Positions 13,347 through 25,106 of a stretch of DNA of 64,000 nt are shown piece after piece. This DNA is from Leptobrachium leishanense (lineage: Eukaryota; Chordata; Amphibia; Anura; Megophryidae). Both the position numbers and the translations under genes were made by a program. Positions within the stretch are counted from its first letter, which is position 1. Each line of letters starts with the position of its first letter. The stretch covers positions 190,088,661-190,152,660 of the forward strand of contig CM019063.1 in the NCBI GenBank assembly GCA_009667805.1. The letters run 5' to 3'. The notes under the pieces were generated by a model. That model did not search any database, had not been told where the DNA came from, and was given only the letters and a program-made list of their open reading frames with translations.

Positions 13347-13692
13347 TTAAAAAAGGACACTCTACACATCCTGACCACTTTAGTGTTTTAAAGGGGGTCA
13401 TGATGTGAGGAGTGCGTCCCATCCCCTTTTTTGGATCACCAGGTCACTAGTGACATCAGCACACAAGGACCACACCACCTAAGACCAGTTGCAGTAGCAA
13501 GCAGTCTCAGAAGCAGCCAATGGAAAGGCAGCTGGTAGCTCAGATTCATCATTTTAGCCATGCACAATTTGCGATTTCTACGCTATGCAAGTTGCGTAGC
13601 AGCGCAAATTGCGTTAGATAGCGGTCAGCAGCCCCTGCCTAAAGATATAAGGGGAAAAAAAGAGAAACCATTTATAATAGAGTATCCCTTTG
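13347..13692. mobile_element. T2/Kolobok-type MITE (TTAAAGGGACACTCTA), left-truncated sequence decay
   Basis: It starts TTAAAAAAGGACACTCTACA and ends TAGAGTATCCCTTT. It shares the interior CATCCTGACCACTTTAGTG, and CAGCCAATGG with the copies at 25421, 32107, 46876 and 61611. Confidence 0.6.
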
Positions 13693-14304
13693 GTGTTTTG
13701 ACATTGTATTTCAAACGGGGTCCGGGAGGCATGATTATTTAGGTCTATTGTCGGAGATGTCAGGATATTCCAATCAAGTGAATGAATTTTTAACTTGTTA
13801 CAGCTGTATCCATTTATTAAGGTGTAATAAAATTCACCGTGGAATGTTAATTCAGTTTCAGAAATTCCGCAATCTTTAAAAGGAACACTTTGAGGTGCCT
13901 TTTAAAGACACAAGCGGGCATCTCACACATTACGACATTTGAAGGGAAGAATGGGTCTACATATTTTATGCTGCAGGGAGTTTCTGCTAATGTATCGGTA
14001 TGATTTTTTCACCTTACTTTCCAGATAATTCAGTTATGTAGCAAAATGTTTCATGGAAGGGATTCTGCTCTCAATTCAATTAACAGTAGTTTCCTCACTT
14101 CTTTGCAAGACCCACAGAACAGTACCTACAACAACCACGGCACAACGATCACGATGGATGAGGATTCAGGTAACACTGGCACGTTCTTAATGCTCCGTCT
14201 ACCAAAAGCAGCCCTGCATTCTCAAGCCAGCTGACCAAATAACCCCTTCTTTAGGTCAGGGACTAGCTGATCTCAAAGCTGAGGACTGGAAACATGCACT
14301 AGAT

Positions 14305-14483
14305 CAGTGGTTCCCAGCCGCAGTCCTCAAGTACCCCCAACAGGTCAGGTTTTCCAGATATGTGAAGCACAGGTGATATGATTTGTTGCTCAGTGATTGC
14401 AGGATTCAGTCTGCATTTCCCCAAGGTGATCCTTAAAACCTGGTCTGTTGGGGGAACTTGAGGACCGCGGTTGGGAACCACTG
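14305..14483. mobile_element. hAT-type MITE, CAGTGGTTCCCAACCGCGG family, perfect TSD
   Basis: 179 bp with termini CAGTGGTTCCCAGCCGC and GCGGTTGGGAACCACTG. The 8-bp duplication CACTAGAT is perfect (14297-14304, 14484-14491). Confidence 0.9.
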
Positions 14484-14688
14484 CACTAGATGTTTAAGTA
14501 CATTATATGTGCAGTTGTTACCGCATGAAAGTGGTTAAAAATACACATAATTAACTCTGCGCTATCATGTCATCCAGTCACCCTTATTACAAAACCTTTA
14601 TATTTTCAAATAAAACAGGTAGTATTTGAAAAAGGAACGGCGGCACTCCAGGACAGTAAAAAATCCAAGCGTTTTTATTCCAAAGATA

Positions 14689-14727
14689 GTCAACGTTTCA
14701 ACCCCAAACCGGGGCCTTCATCAGGAC
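14689..14727 (-). ncRNA. Hammerhead ribozyme motif, minus-strand arm
   Basis: The exact reverse complement of the motif at 15032-15070, so a transcript of either strand contains one sense core and its perfect complement. Confidence 0.65.
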
Positions 14728-15031
14728 ATAAGCACAATGCAAAAATAAACAATATTTATAAGTATCGCCATACATACCACTCCCTCCAGAACGGCGTTCC
14801 CGAGTATCCAAAGCGCAGGCGCCAAGCGTCATCAGCGTAATTGGACACAGACGGCGCGTAACCCTGGCAACCCATGGCGCGACATGGGTTGCCAGGGTTA
14901 CGCGCCGTCTGTGTCCAATTACGCTGATGACGCTTGGCGCCTGCGCTTTGGATACTCGGGAACGCCGTTCTGGAGGGAGTGGTATGTATGGCGATACTTA
15001 TAAATATTGTTTATTTTTGCATTGTGCTTAT

Positions 15032-15070
15032 GTCCTGATGAAGGCCCCGGTTTGGGGTTGAAACGTTGAC
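15032..15070 (+). ncRNA. Hammerhead ribozyme motif, plus-strand arm
   Basis: GTC-CTGATGA-(A)-GGCCCC..GGGGTT-GAAA-CGTT-GAC. The CTGANGA and GAAA cores are intact and GTC pairs with GAC as the start of helix I. Helix II is GGCCCC/GGGGTT with two G-U pairs. AACGTT is self-complementary, so helix III could form only between two molecules or arms. One extra A separates the core from helix II, a deviation that may weaken cleavage. Confidence 0.65.
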
Positions 15071-15291
15071 TATCTTTGGAATAAAAACGCTTGGATTTTT
15101 TACTGTCCTGGAGTGCCGCCGTTCCTTTTTCAAATACTACCTATCCTATGGCCTATATTCGGCAGGCACCGGGCACAAGGGGAATTCGGAAGCTGGAGTG
15201 CTCAGTTCGTGTACTTTCAAATAAAACAGGGTATGCCTTCTTTCAGGTATAACAGATTTTTAGAACCCAAAAAACGCAGTACTTTCAGGCA

Positions 15292-16188
15292 TTCACCTGC
15301 CTGGCGGTATTCCAGAGTGTGACTCGGGGGGTTAAATTTCGCTACCGCGATCGGTAACCCCGAGCCACACTCGGGCTGGATGCATACTCACAGCATCCTT
15401 CGCTCCCTCACCGTCTCCGCAGTCACCGCAGTGTGATCGCGGCAGCCGGTGACTTTGCTTCCTGGTTTCGCTCCCTGTGAGTCACACGACGCGGGGGAAG
15501 GGGCGGGACCAGGCGGCAAATTCAAAAATAAAAAAATACAGTAAAAACATTTTTTTCAATAAACTTTGCTGTGCAGTGGGTGCTGGGATTCCTGTCCAGA
15601 TGTACACTCCTTTGCCAAAGTAATACAGGACACGGGGTACAAAAAAAAAAAAAAGTATTTATTCTCAAAACAGCTTTACTGTAATTAAAACTAGGCAAAT
15701 AAAAATAATTGTTAAAATGTAATAAGGCTTTACAATAAAAGTTTCGCTGGTGCTTGCCCAGATCCACCAGCGAAACTTGTTTTGCAAAGCCTTATTACGT
15801 TTTAGAAATTATTTTTATTCGCCTTTTATTTCTGTAAAACTGCTTTGAGAATAAATACTCTTTTTTTGGTACCCCCGTGTCCTGTATATTTCATTGGCAA
15901 AGAAGTCCACAACTGGACAGGAATCCCAGCACCCAGAGGAAAGAGGCATGTTTTTGGTTTGATTATTTTATTGAATATAATTTATTTCCATTATTTTAGA
16001 TAACAATTTATTATCACACAAATAATTATTTCGTGTTTCAAACCTTCTCGGACTCCGTGTGTTTACTAGACTCTTGCTTGCATGGATTTCAGTGACTTAT
16101 TCCTACAGAATACAGGCTTACTATATAAAACAACACACTTCCTTTTAGACGCAAACTTTTGCAAAAATTAGATCGCATGGGAGGTTAA
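15292..16188. mobile_element. piggyBac-type MITE, family CCTCCCTGGCGGT, enlarged copy
   Basis: The left end is mutated (TTCACCTGCCTGGCGG) and the right end is GGGAGGTTAA. The interior has two inverted copies of a segment (TGGACAGGAATCCCAGCACC and its complement, about 15590-15650 and 15850-15940), making a long imperfect palindrome absent from the 9374 copy. Confidence 0.7.
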
Positions 16189-16534
16189 TTAGGGTCTGTG
16201 TGTGTGTACTGTGACCGTGTAATTAGGGGTAGTGTGGTAGACCACAGGTTCATCAGCAGGTGGATGGAGGACTCTTTCTTCCCCTAAAGGGTTAACCAAC
16301 AGCCAGTGCATAATGAAGTCGGCCCTGCCCTTTATAGAAGACTAGCTTGTGCCTGCAGCTTCACTCTGGATTTTGGGATTTGTTACAATTGTTTTTAAAA
16401 GAAACATGAGGTGGTGTTTTGTTTGTCCATACTGTACAAAATATTACTTTAAGACATCAACCTGTAAATTATAAGTAATGTGTATTGCAGACGTTAGTCA
16501 GGGCGTTTTGGCTACAAAACAAAGTTGAATTTAA

Positions 16535-16880
16535 AATATTCAACCCTTTTTTTCACCCACCCACCCCCACCTTGGATTTTTGGAAAACGGTAAAACCACG
16601 TGTTTTTTTTTTGTTTTTTTTTCAAGAAAATAGTAAATACCAATTTTCACGCCTGTAACCTCTTCGTTTTTTGAAATATAGGTAAACTGATAAAACTATT
16701 AACCGCCTTTTTCACACACATCCCCCCCACCCACTGGATTTTTGGAAAATATTAAAATACGTGTTTTTTTTATTTTTCAAGAAGAATCTAAATACCAATT
16801 TTCAATTCTGTAACATCTTCTGTTTTTGAGATCTACGTATCCTGTTTAAAGTGTACAACACCCTTTTTCACCACCTTAGG
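16535..16880. repeat. Two imperfect ~165-bp tandem copies
   Basis: CCCACTGGATTTTTGGAAAA, then a T-rich run, TTCAAGAA and TAAATACCAATTTTCA occur twice in the same order. No coding frame is conserved between them. Confidence 0.75.
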
Positions 16881-17802
16881 GGTGGAATTTCCAAAAATCC
16901 TTCCTCAGTGGGTGCCCAAGTCCTAAAACCAGCACACCTTCAAAATGTCACTTTGCTAGGTTAAACGGTTTGAGTGGAGCGTTGATGAGTCAGTCAGGAC
17001 TTATATTTCCCTCCGAGAGGGCAGTCTTGTGTGTACGGTGCAGCGGCAAATAATGAAGCCTAATCCTGAGCCCAGGAGGAAGGTACAAAATGGCTTCGCC
17101 GTCCACCAGGTCAGATATGCTGCAATGTGAAGCTAGCCTCCGCATCAAGGAGTAGGTGTTTATTTTGTACAGTATATGTTTATTTTCTATTTGAACTTCA
17201 TATTACAGCTGCAAAGACTGCACAATAAGGCAGAAACCAAAGCACTGAGATTTGTGTCCAGTGGCTATATCACAGTATGTATACATGTGTCTATCAGCAT
17301 CTTTCAAATATTCCAACTCAAGTCACCAACACAGGAGATAGAGGCTCACAAACGGTAAGTTATTAAAGACTGGGTTGGAATACGGCGCCTAATCTTTAAA
17401 CTAACAAGTTGAAAGTTCAGACTTCAAGATGTATTTTTTGTATTTAAACATGTTTAGTTAGGAGTTTATAGTTGCCTTTTTTTTTACTCAATGGCACGTT
17501 TAAAAAACATTAAATAGGTTAATGTAAAGAACCACGGTAAATTCTGCAGGGCTCGAGTTTTGACATCCCTCTGCTAAAGCATCCTGGAAATATTTATTTA
17601 CACGGTTTGGCTCGCCAATTCCCCCCCCCCCCCCCTTCATTTTAACTAAACCATAACTCTTGTTCCAAGGTAAAGGCAAGTTCTTTCTGCCACTAAATAT
17701 GATGTTGAGGCACTGTAAAATATCTAATTAGTAATTCGCTTACACGTTTCGGGATTCAGTAAAAGGTAAATCCGTCTGGTAAAAATCAAGAATCTCTCCT
17801 TA

Positions 17803-17925
<123 letters not shown>

Positions 17926-19057
17926 CTACTGCATGAGAGCAATTCGCACAATGAATACGCTGCTGATTCTCCCGATCCCAGTCATAAGGGTATTACATTT
18001 ACACAGGGAGCTGATAAACCTAATGATTAGACATGGAAACTCCTACAGTTTGCAGAAAGCACTTCGAACCATCACTAACCTCATAAAGATAGCTATATTT
18101 AGAGAGTGTGGGTCACACCTCCCAGAAAAGAAAAATCAATAGTAACATGCATGGCCCTGTAACCCTGCAAACACATCAGCTCTCCCCAAAAGGTAGTTAC
18201 AAAGCAGGGCACACCAATATCAAATCAGCACAAAACCCAAGCAGCCAGCGACACATTTTTGGGAATCCATTTTTTTAGATGTGGATGTGTGCAAAATAAT
18301 CCAAACATTTTGGAGCTAGTGCATCCTAGCAGGGATAGAGATCATTCAGGCTATTTCAGGGGGCATTCCCCATAAACCAGTCATGTCCTTGATCAGGGGT
18401 CAGCAACCTTGCTTAACTCTTTCACTATTGAGCAGTTTCTGCAGTAAAAATAGATCGTAACATTTACATGGAATGTGCAATTAACAATGTGTCAAAGCGC
18501 AATATATTGCACAAATATTGTTATTCTCAGATAACAAAAATAATACAATAGTGTAAATTTTCTCATTATTAGTTTTCCGTGCATTCATTCGTTTATCCTT
18601 TACGTATTGCTGGGATGAAAGACTCTAGACTCTAAGACAGGGCTGTGGGGCCTCCAATTCACAGAATTCTTTCAATGCAACAGATGGCCAGGGAATCATG
18701 GGAGTCGTAGTTCAGTAAGATCTGTAGGGGTCAGAGTTTGACAGCCCTGCTCTGGATGGGGTCCCTTAGCTTGCACAATTTCAAATGATCTCTGCATTAT
18801 TAGCATAAGGCAGGGCTTGACAAAGCCAGGAGCCTGGTAGCCACTGGCTCCTAAATTTTCAGTTTATTTTACACCAATCTAAAAACATCTAGTTGGCCTC
18901 AATGTTTTGTTCCTGCCTCCTACATTTAATATAAATATATCCAACCCTGGTGTATGTATTTATATATGAGGGGTGTGTGTGCGCACGTGTAAATAGGGTG
19001 TCCAATGACAACAGAGCAAAGAAAAGAAGTAAACAAATAAAAAATATCACAACATTA

Positions 19058-19064
19058 TATATAT

Positions 19065-19096
<32 letters not shown>

Positions 19097-19130
19097 ATAT
19101 ATTATATATATATATATAATATATTATATA

Positions 19131-19162
<32 letters not shown>

Positions 19163-19165
19163 TCT
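19058..19165. repeat. (TA)n microsatellite block
   Basis: About 105 bp of TA runs with AATATATTATA interruptions. The short open frames of I and Y here are artefacts. Confidence 0.95.
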
Positions 19166-19442
19166 CCAAAATCCAGATGCACACGGAGACTTCTTTTCAA
19201 AGTTTAAATAAAATAAAACTTTATTCTGGCATCAAATTTCAATCTGGATTTTGGTTATATATATATATATATAACCAAAATCCAGATTGAAATTTGATGT
19301 CAGAATAAAGTTTTATTTTATTTAAACTTTGAAAAGAAGTCTCCGTGTGTGTCTGGATTTTGTCTCTTATCTACCTGCAGCTGGATTGACTGCACCGGAG
19401 CAAGAAATTTTCGGTATGTGGAGTGCGGGACCTCTTGACCCT
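19163..19442. mobile_element. Palindromic retroelement with tail, inside (TA)n
   Basis: Arms 19168-19266 and 19267-19361 are complementary with about three mismatches. They contain CCAGATTGAAATTTGATG and, 3' of it, AGAATAAAG, resembling the 3' half of a hammerhead followed by AATAAA; the 5' core is replaced by TA repeats. The tail 19362-19440 contains GCACCGGAGCAAGAAATTTT and GTGGAGTGC, similar to the 15143-15214 tail (GCACCGGGCACAAGGGGAAT, CTGGAGTGC). It has TA-rich flanks on both sides. Confidence 0.6.
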
Positions 19443-19658
19443 TATATATATATATATATATCTCAATATATCACAGTGGCCAAACTGATATTAGAAGCAA
19501 CGGTCTGCACTTTCAGGTTCAAAAAAGTAGCCAAAAGACCACATGCACAAAAACTACCTAACAGCAAAAAGCACCAGGTAACAAAGTGATAAATAGATAG
19601 AAGCAGTTAAAATCATAACGTGGGTCAGTACAAACCAACTCCCAGATGCAGAGGGCAA

Positions 19659-19731
19659 GGTTCCCAACATTTTGGCGAGGATTCGCCTTTGTCAACCTTG
19701 ATAAAGGCGAATTCTCGCCAAAACGTTGGAT
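19659..19731. ncRNA. Degenerate hammerhead-like inverted pair
   Basis: The plus strand reads CTTGATAAAGGCGAATTCTC then GCCAAAACGTTGG. Helix II (GGCGA/TCGCC) and the AACGTT palindrome are kept, while the core has changed (TTGATAA, AAAA). A complementary second copy precedes it immediately. Confidence 0.45.
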
Positions 19732-21101
19732 CCTAACTTTTGTAGCTGGCTCCTAGATTCAAAGCAAATTTGTCAAGCCCTGGCATAAGGGCAGAAACTG
19801 CAGTTTTATCATGTTTACTTACAGTATATGACACGGATAATAAATGGTCTGATATCCTGCTTGCGGGGATTTGTAGTGATCATGAGATTATTGGCAATGC
19901 AGCTTCCAAAAAAAAAAAAAACAAACTGAACCTAAAAATCTGTATGTGTCATAATGCCTGTATATGAAAATGACAGTAACACTGTATCTGTACTGTACAG
20001 GGATTTTCAGCAATTATAACCCCCTGGATTTTATCTCCCCCCCCCCCCCCCATACAGCAATGAGTGACCCCAGAGCACTCCCTGTATTCCACCCTCTTCC
20101 TGGCTGTTGAAATGCAGTGGTAAAGTTTATCCTTTTGTTACAGTGAGGGTGGGGCTGCTCCTTGCAGCTTCTCTACAGTAATACAGTGTAACCGAGCGCT
20201 TTGAGAGAAAAAAAAATTCTCCCTAGGTAGAACATTAAGCTTGAACAAAAAATAGGATGCATGTCAGTTTTTGGTTTCCATTGTGATGCAATGGAAAATG
20301 GAGTATACACATTTTGGTGGTGAAAGGGTTACAATCTACATGTGCACATAAACAAGCCTTGCGCTCAAACTCTCACTATGGTCAGCTGGCTGTAAAGCGT
20401 ATAGTATTGGCATTTGGCCCCCCACCTTATCTACAAACCAGAATAGCAGATCCATGCTGCAATGGCAGGACAATTATCCTACGAGCAGGGCTGTCTGTTC
20501 CTTAGGTTTAATTATTTATTATGTCACCTGTTCATGCCTCCCCACTGTAAAGCGCTACGGAATCTGTTGGCGCTGTGCAAATACTTTTAACTGTAACAGT
20601 TCTGCATCCCTACAGAATCTGGAACGTATTTATTATAGCAACCTCCGTAGAGGGTCTGAGCGAGTGTTTTCACATACTTAGGTGCCAGGCATGTATGTAT
20701 CAAATGTAGGTAGAATTCCAGTGGGTGACAGCTCCCTCACACCTGGATTGGTCGAGGCTTGCTCGATAGGTAAGGCAGTAAAATCTGCATTCATAAACGT
20801 TATCTTTCCCCTCAGTTTTCCCGTTGTCTCTCGGGTTTGATATAAATGTATCAGGACATGCTCTAGCTTCACTAGAAACGATAAGATGACTAGGAGTGTT
20901 TTCCGTTTTATTCAGGACTTTTGCCTTATGTGATTTTACAACAAACTGAGGATAAAACGAGAATACCTGCAAGGTGTTTATATGCGGCGGTAAAAAGTCA
21001 CTGCCCCTCTCGAAACACACTGAAGAGGCAAAGGATTATTTAAATGTTACAAACTGAGGTTTTATTGCAAGAACAGGATCAATGAGATCAATGCACTAAG
21101 C

Positions 21102-21988
21102 CAGGGCTTGACAAATTTGCTTTGAATCTAGGAGCCAGTTTTGCTTCATACTAACACAGCTTTACTTTCGACATCTAAGGCTAGGGTCAGACTGAGGCAG
21201 TGCGAACGCGCGTGCAGCCGCACTTAATCACGGCCGCACTAGCAGCAGATGCCGGGCAATGACGGCCAATATACGAAGTACGGTCGCACAAAAGTCCGGC
21301 TGCGCAACGCAAGTGGAAAACGAACGCATTTTTTCGAGAACGTGAAACCGCAGGTACTGACGTACAGAGTGCGCTGCGTCCGCTAGCAGTGTGTGTGTGT
21401 GATTAGGAGACGTCAGACGCTGCTAATGTCCGGCCAACATAACGTCCAGACACAAAAAGTGTTTTATTGATGATCCGTACAAAATCACGGACGAAAATGC
21501 GCATAGTATGACCACTATCACGTATTCTGTGAAAAAATGCGTCCATTCGTTCGAACGCACTTTTTCACAGACAACATAAAAATGCGTTCGTCTGACCCTA
21601 GCCTAAAAGATACACAATACCAATTTTAGTACTAGTACTCTTTTTGCCCAATTACTCACCGATACCTTTATTTAATGTCATGTGACGCTTTCCAATAAAG
21701 TTTATGCTGAAAGCCTGTCCAATTTATGATAGTATTGAAGTGTATGGCCACACACCCTTTTCTTTTACACACTGACACACACCAGTCCTCATATATAAAT
21801 ATATTAACCAGGGCTGGAAAGATGTACAATAAATGTAGGAGACAGGAAAATAAACATTGAAGCCAACTTGATGTTTAGATGCCAGGCAAAGACTGCTTTT
21901 TAGATTGGTGTAAAACTGGAAATTTGGGAGCCAGGAGTAAAATTCTAGGAGCCAGTGGCTACCAGGCTCCTGGATTTGTCATGCCCTG
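21102..21988. mobile_element. hAT-type element, CAGGGCTTGACAAA family, second copy
   Basis: Ends CAGGGCTTGACAAATTTGC and GTCATGCCCTG, perfect duplication CACTAAGC (21094-21101, 21989-21996). A Harbinger-type MITE (21179-21603) is nested in it. Interior GGAGCCAGTGGCTACCAGGC is shared with 18811. Confidence 0.88.
21179..21603. mobile_element. Harbinger-type MITE, family GGCTAGGGTCAGAC (inverted relative to 3687)
   Basis: It has the same termini and internal sequence as the 3687 copy in opposite orientation, with TAA on both flanks. It is inserted inside the hAT element 21102-21988, so it is the younger of the two. Confidence 0.8.
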
Positions 21989-22232
21989 CACTAAGCAGCC
22001 TATTAGAATGTACTACAAATGTGCCCCGTGCCCTTTGGGTTTGCTTTTAGCCCAACATATGTGTAATTGTTTGCCACGTTATAAACGCACAGGAAACCGT
22101 AGATGGCTTTATAAAGAATATTTTCATCTCGACTTGCTAGCGCAGCTCTCCGTGGACAAATGCCTTTAGTTTGACACTCATCTTTGAAATATGGAAAAAA
22201 GAAATCTAAACCTATTCTGCTACACTGTAAGG

Positions 22233-22367
22233 CAAGGGGTAGCAACCTTGGCCCTACAGAGGTTTTGTAACTACATCTCCCATGATACTAAGACACTCAT
22301 TGTTTGGCTAAATCCCATGGGACACGTAGTTCCAAATCATCTAGAGGGCCAAGGCTGCTGATCCCTG
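22233..22367. mobile_element. hAT-type MITE, family GGGGTAGCAACCTTGG
   Basis: CAAGGGGTAGCAACCTTGG and a complementary right end GGGCCAAGGCTGCTGATCCC enclose the conserved interior with CTCCCATGAT. The flanking 8-mers are only partly alike. Confidence 0.7.
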
Positions 22368-22626
22368 GTGTAGAGCGTGGTTCTAGAAACATGGCCACAA
22401 AGCCAGTGTAAAGAGGAATCTAGAATTAAGGGTCCGAATGGGAAAATCAGTGCACCCAACAAAATGCACTTGCAGAAGAAGGACAAGTGCCAATTCATGA
22501 AGTCAGGCCTGTAACTATCATCAAGCTCAGATGCCACTGAACAAAACCGGGCACTCTGCATGGTAAGGGATACAAAAGGAATGCCACCAATTCTGTTGCC
22601 TAAAATTTGGAGATCGATCTGTGGGA

Positions 22627-23325
22627 TTCATCCACGCCCTTGTAATCTCCTGACTTAACTATTGTAATAATCTTCTAGCTGGCCTCCCTGTCTCCCGCAT
22701 CTCCCCCCTACAATCCATTCTGAATACCTCTACCAGGCTCATCCACCTCACCCACCGCTCAGTCTCTGCTGCTCCTCTCTGCGAATCCCTTCACTGGCTC
22801 CCCATCTACTGCAGAATTAAATTCAAAATCCTTACCCTGACCTACAAAGCTCTCACTAACTCAGCTCCCCACTACCTGTCCTCACTAATCACTAAATACA
22901 CCCCAACCCGCTCCCTAAGGTCAAACAGTGACCTGCGCCTAGCTTCTCCCCACATCACCTCTTCCCATGATAGACTGCAGGATTTCTCACACATAGTCTC
23001 CATCCTCTGGAACACTCTCCCTCGTACTGTCAGACTTTCCCCTAGTTTCCCTTCCTTCAAACACTCCCTTGAGACATTCCTATTTAGGGAAGCCTACCAC
23101 CCAACTCATTGACTCAACCAGTCCATCGCTCTCACCTCGCAGTCCTCTCCTCCTGTTTCCACCCCCAGCCCTTCTAGATCATGAGTTCACACGGGAATAT
23201 GGCCCTCGTTTCCTCCTGTACTGGTTTGTCAAAATGTTGTTCAATGTATTTTAACCATGTCTACATTGTGCCCATTGTACAGCGCTGCAGAATATGCTGG
23301 TGCTTCATAAATATGAATAAAATAT
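22627..23325 (+). pseudogene. LINE (L2/CR1-like) 3' end: C-terminal reverse transcriptase region and 3' UTR
   Basis: One frame from 22627 to a stop at 23110-23112, with a single internal TGA, reads the C-terminal segment of CR1/L2-clade reverse transcriptases. Visible motifs are LNYCNNLLAGLP, LQSILNTSTRLIHLT, PLCESLHWLPI..RIKFKILTLTYKAL, SAPHYLSSLI and WNTLP..SFKHSLETFLFREAY. The 3' UTR ends in CAGCGCTGCAGAATATGCTG and an A-rich tail. It is a 5'-truncated retrocopy in the antisense orientation to med13l. Confidence 0.85.
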
Positions 23326-24107
23326 TTTACAGACACACACACTGTGCAGGTTTGTGATAAATACATATACACACATGTATTATTACACCCACATGTTGTA
23401 CATATCTGAATAAACTTATGTTAGTGTAGTGCATGCCTGGTTTTCAGAGCCTGAACTGTCCCTATAATTTAGGTCACGGCTTGATGAATCCAGTGGTCAG
23501 GATTAAGCCATGGCTTTGCTTAAGTCTCCCCGGATCCTAAAGTTCAGCTTTATATGCCAAACCCTGTTTTACAATCAAGTCAAAAGGCACAGGGGCAGCA
23601 GAAGACAAAGCACTGACTGGTACTGTTAAATCACACTTCCAGAGGGAAACCCAATACACGAAGAGTAAGTAATGTGGTGAGCCCATGCTGGCAGCTGCAG
23701 AGGGAACAATCTGTGAAATCTGTATCCCCAGGACAGTTGAACGTTACGCCCCCCCCCCCCCCCGCTCTGGCACTAACACCATCTGGGCAACAGGCAGCTT
23801 TTAGGAACTGTTACTTTTCCTCCTCCTTGGGCTGCGGATATTTAGATGAATGAAAAGCGAGATGTAAACTCCCTTTCCGCATCCAGTACACTCTGCACAG
23901 CATCTAAACACAACACGACATTAATCTGCACAGAGGGACGAGGTTTAAAAGGAAAAGGTCTACAAAGCTGCAGCTACATAAAAACAATAATACAAGACTT
24001 GTAAATATTTTGTTACGCTAATTTTTGCCCTGGCTTCAGGACCTAAAGTTCCCTGTGTCATTTGGACTATTGCAAAATGAGGCATAAAATGTTGCTCGCC
24101 CAACACA

Positions 24108-25106
24108 AAGTCAGGTCCAGAAATATTGGGACATCGACACAATTCTAACATCTTTGGCTCTATACACCACCACAATGGAGTTGGAATGAAACAAACACAA
24201 TGTGCTTTAACTGCAGACTGTCAGCTTTAATTTGAGGGTATGTACATCCAACTCAGGTGAACGGTGTAGGACTTACAGCAGCTTGCAGATGTGCCTCCCA
24301 CTTGTTAAGGGACCAAAAGTAATGGGACAATTGGCTTCTCAGCCATGGCCAGGTGTGTGATATTCTCTCATTACCCCAATTACAATGTGCAGATAAAAGG
24401 CCCAGAGTTCATTTCAAGTGTGCTATTTGCATTTGGAATCTGTTGCTGTCAACTCTCAAGATGATATCCAAAGAGCTGTCACTATCAGTGAAGCAAGCCA
24501 TCATTAGGCTGAAGAAACAAAACAAACCCATCAGAGAGATAGCAAAAATATTAGGCGTGGCCAAAACAACTGTTTGGAACATTCTCAAAAAGAAGGAACG
24601 CACCGGTGAGCTCAGAAACACCAAAAGACCCGGGAGACCACGGAAAACAACTGTGGTGGATGACCGAAAAATTCTTTCCCTGCTGAAGACAAAACTGAAG
24701 GGAAAATGCCTCAAGAACAAGCAGGAACTTTAGACAGTTGCAGTAGAGGCCTGGCAGAGCATCACCAGGGATGAAACCCAGCGTCTGGAGAGGTCTATGC
24801 GTTCCAGACTTCAGGCTGTGATTGACTGCAAAGGATTTGCAACCAAGTATTAAGAAGGGAAAGTTTGATTTATGATTATTATTCTGTCCCATTACTTTTG
24901 GTCCCTTAACAAGTGGGAGGCACATCTGCAAACTGCTGTAAGTCCTACACCGTTCATCTGAGTTGGATGTACATACCCTCAAATTAAAGCTGACAGTCTG
25001 CAGTTAAAGCACATTGTGTTTGTTTCATTCCAACTCCATTGTGGTGGTGTATAGAGCCAAAGATGTTAGCATTGTGTCGATGTCCCAATATTTCTGGACC
25101 TGACTG
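24108..25106 (+). mobile_element. Tc1-type element with ~215-bp inverted repeats, internally deleted
   Basis: The right end CCTGACTG is followed by TA; the left end is slightly mutated (AAGTCAGGTCC). Long inverted repeats (24108-24330 and 24870-25106) carry TTGGGACATCGACACAATTC and its complement. Total 999 bp, against about 1.6 kb for an intact member. Confidence 0.88.
24462..24852 (+). pseudogene. Tc1 transposase remnant: N-terminal DNA-binding part joined to last residues
   Basis: The N-terminal frame (ISKELSLSVKQAIIRLKKQN, REIAKILGVAKTTVWNILKK, then RPGRPRK) is a paired-like helix-turn-helix with an AT-hook. It stops at 24731-24733. A short C-terminal piece follows in another frame (AVEAWQSITRDETQRLERSM ... 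VIDCKGFATKY, stop 24850-24852). The DDE catalytic core between them is deleted, so only a DNA-binding fragment could be made. Confidence 0.85.

Larger units (their letters stand above)
14620..15214. mobile_element. Hammerhead-bearing palindromic retroelement (Penelope-like pLTR pair, inferred)
   Basis: A 16-bp direct repeat TTTCAAATAAAACAGG (14604-14619, 15215-15230) brackets 595 bp. The first 520 bp are two perfectly complementary arms with a 6-nt centre (14877-14882). I found no mismatch over 260 bp, the outermost 3 bp of each arm being shared with the flanks. Each arm has a hammerhead-type core followed by AATAAA. A 72-nt unpaired tail (15143-15214) follows the right arm and resembles the tail of the 19.2-kb element. 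Long duplications and hammerhead motifs in inverted terminal repeats are known of Penelope-like elements; no reverse transcriptase is present, so this would be a non-autonomous or 5'-truncated copy. Confidence 0.7.
18811..19782. mobile_element. hAT-type element, CAGGGCTTGACAAA family, with nested insertion
   Basis: Ends CAGGGCTTGACAAAGCC and TTTGTCAAGCCCTG, perfect 8-bp duplication GCATAAGG (18803-18810, 19783-19790). It is inserted into the TTAA element 18413-20332 and itself split by the palindrome at 19163-19442. Confidence 0.88.
18413..20332. mobile_element. TTAA-type MITE (CTCTTTCACTATTGAGCAG) swollen by nested insertions
   Basis: The left end TTAACTCTTTCACTATTGAG and right end GGTGGTGAAAGGGTTA (last base mutated) enclose a hAT element, a palindromic retroelement and microsatellites. 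Interior stretches such as GGGGATTTGTAGTGATCA recur in the unswollen relatives at 29631 and 53576. Confidence 0.6.
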
